From an uncultured Verrucomicrobiota bacterium (lineage in GTDB: Bacteria; Verrucomicrobiota; Kiritimatiellia; RFP12; UBA1067), in NCBI GenBank assembly GCA_947305825.1, contig CAMZET010000099.1, positions 1 through 5,849 of the forward strand: DNA of 5,849 bases. The letters are read 5' to 3'. Numbering within the stretch: position 1 is the stretch's first letter; every line of letters begins with the position of its first letter. The notes beneath the pieces were generated by a model. The model saw nothing but the letters and a program-made list of their open reading frames with translations. It did no database searches and was not told the origin of the DNA. This document shows, one piece after another, positions 5,125-5,849 of the stretch. Position numbers and translations under genes: made by a program.

Positions 5125-5849
5125 ATGGCAAGGAAGAAAGACAGCGAGAACACGGGGAAGGGCGGTGCCAAGTCGCAGCCGCCGAGCCTTTTCGACAATC
5201 TGGACCTGTTTGCGGGCGCGGCGGGCGTGGCGGACACTGCGGGCGGCACGCAGCCGCCGTCCGTTCGCGCTCCTGGCAGCGCGTCCGCCGAAACGCACGC
5301 AGTTTCGGCCGCCTCTGCGCCGACCGTGCCAGCCTCGCCGAGCCACCTCACCGGCGCGGGCCCGATGCGCGACCTCTTCGACTTCAACTTCAGGCAGTAT
5401 TCCGCTTACGTAATCTGCAGCCGCGCCATCCCCGCTGTCGAGGACGGCCTCAAGCCTGTCCAGCGCCGCATCATGCACTCCCTTTGGGAAAAGGACGACG
5501 GACGCTACACCAAGGTCGTCAACATCGTCGGCCACGCCATGCAGTACCATCCGCACGGCGACGCCTCTATTGGCGACGCCATCGTCGTCTTGGCCAACAA
5601 ACTCTGGGGCGAGGGCAAGGGATACCTCATCGACGGACAGGGAAACTACGGCTCGCTCTATACCGGCATGCCGCACGCCGCCACACGCTACATTGAGTGC
5701 CGCCTCACCGAACTCGCCAGAAAAGAGGTGTTCAACAAGAAGACTACCGTCTTCGTCCCGAACTACGACGGGCGCAAGGAGGAACCGGTATATTTGCCGG
5801 CCAAAATCCCACTGCTGCTCATGATGGGCGCCGACGGCATCGCTGTCGG
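5125..5849 (+). CDS. parC: DNA topoisomerase IV subunit A (ParC/GyrA family), 5' part, runs off the window
   Basis: Breakage-reunion subunit of a type IIA topoisomerase, which with ParE or GyrB passes one DNA duplex through another to decatenate or relax chromosomes. 241 codons are present, with no stop before the window end. The conserved domain starts near residue 81 (MRDLFDFNFRQYSAYVI) and continues with DGLKPVQRRIMHSL, YHPHGDASIGD (141-151) and GQGNYGS. The active-site tyrosine is Y189, preceded by R188, in HAATRYIECRL. KPVQRR is the ParC wording, where GyrA usually has KPVHRR, hence the ParC call; a GyrA-like role cannot be excluded. Residues 1-80 are an extra basic, then Ala/Pro/Ser-rich, probably disordered extension holding SLFDNLDLF (21-29). 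A shorter start at 5365 (M81) has no Shine-Dalgarno, whereas 5125 sits right under a consensus -10. The quinolone-site serine of E. coli (GyrA S83) is A147 here. Confidence 0.9.
   Translation, partial: MARKKDSENTGKGGAKSQPPSLFDNLDLFAGAAGVADTAGGTQPPSVRAPGSASAETHAVSAASAPTVPASPSHLTGAGPMRDLFDFNFRQYSAYVICSRAIPAVEDGLKPVQRRIMHSLWEKDDGRYTKVVNIVGHAMQYHPHGDASIGDAIVVLANKLWGEGKGYLIDGQGNYGSLYTGMPHAATRYIECRLTELARKEVFNKKTTVFVPNYDGRKEEPVYLPAKIPLLLMMGADGIAV

Noticed and set aside
4921..5676. A 251-codon minus-strand frame opposite the end of the peroxidase and the start of the topoisomerase.
   Set aside because: It overlaps two clear plus-strand genes and the promoter between them, with no family motif or ribosome binding site.
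5365..5849. Alternative start of the topoisomerase at M81, where the conserved domain begins.
   Set aside because: No Shine-Dalgarno precedes it, while the upstream ATG at 5125 lies directly under a consensus -10 and the frame is open throughout. The longer form is preferred, though not proven.
1..5849. Mobile elements, CRISPR array, toxin-antitoxin or defence genes.
   Set aside because: No transposase or integrase motifs, no regularly spaced repeats and no recognisable defence domains were seen; every long region is covered by the four described genes.

Overview
This GC-rich window reads as a gene-dense chromosomal segment of a Gram-negative bacterium. Two proteins carry export signals: a Sec signal peptide on a very large glycosidase and a lipobox on a peroxidase. 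A secreted GH2 galactosidase with a C-terminal discoidin-type domain, a topoisomerase subunit with a HPHGDASIGD active-site neighbourhood and extended -10 promoters suggest a glycan-degrading gut or sediment organism, possibly of the Verrucomicrobiota/Kiritimatiellota group. That placement is inference from style only; no rRNA or other marker is present.

Layout: the left two thirds (3-4082) is a minus-strand pair. A 1213-residue LacZ-type GH2 enzyme is followed after 3 bases by a 144-residue Nudix hydrolase. A 272-bp divergent spacer (4083-4354) carries back-to-back promoters. To the right on the plus strand lie a predicted lipoprotein glutathione peroxidase (4355-5062), a 62-bp spacer holding a hairpin and a promoter, and the first 241 codons of a topoisomerase IV A-type subunit (ParC) that runs off the window end.

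How the genes work together: LacZ-like and Nudix are probably cotranscribed and translationally coupled, but no shared pathway is evident. The peroxidase would detoxify hydroperoxides at the envelope. The topoisomerase gene is an independent housekeeping unit with its own promoter.

The most noteworthy signals are not genes. All three promoters share TGGTAWAATA; two of them sit so close to the ATG that the transcripts should be leaderless. A perfect 13-bp inverted repeat lies inside the Nudix coding sequence and pairs an AAGGAGG with a CCTCCTT. The ParC N-terminal extension contains a sliding-clamp-like NLDLF peptide. I found no convincing wholly new multi-gene system, no CRISPR array, no mobile element and no RNA gene.
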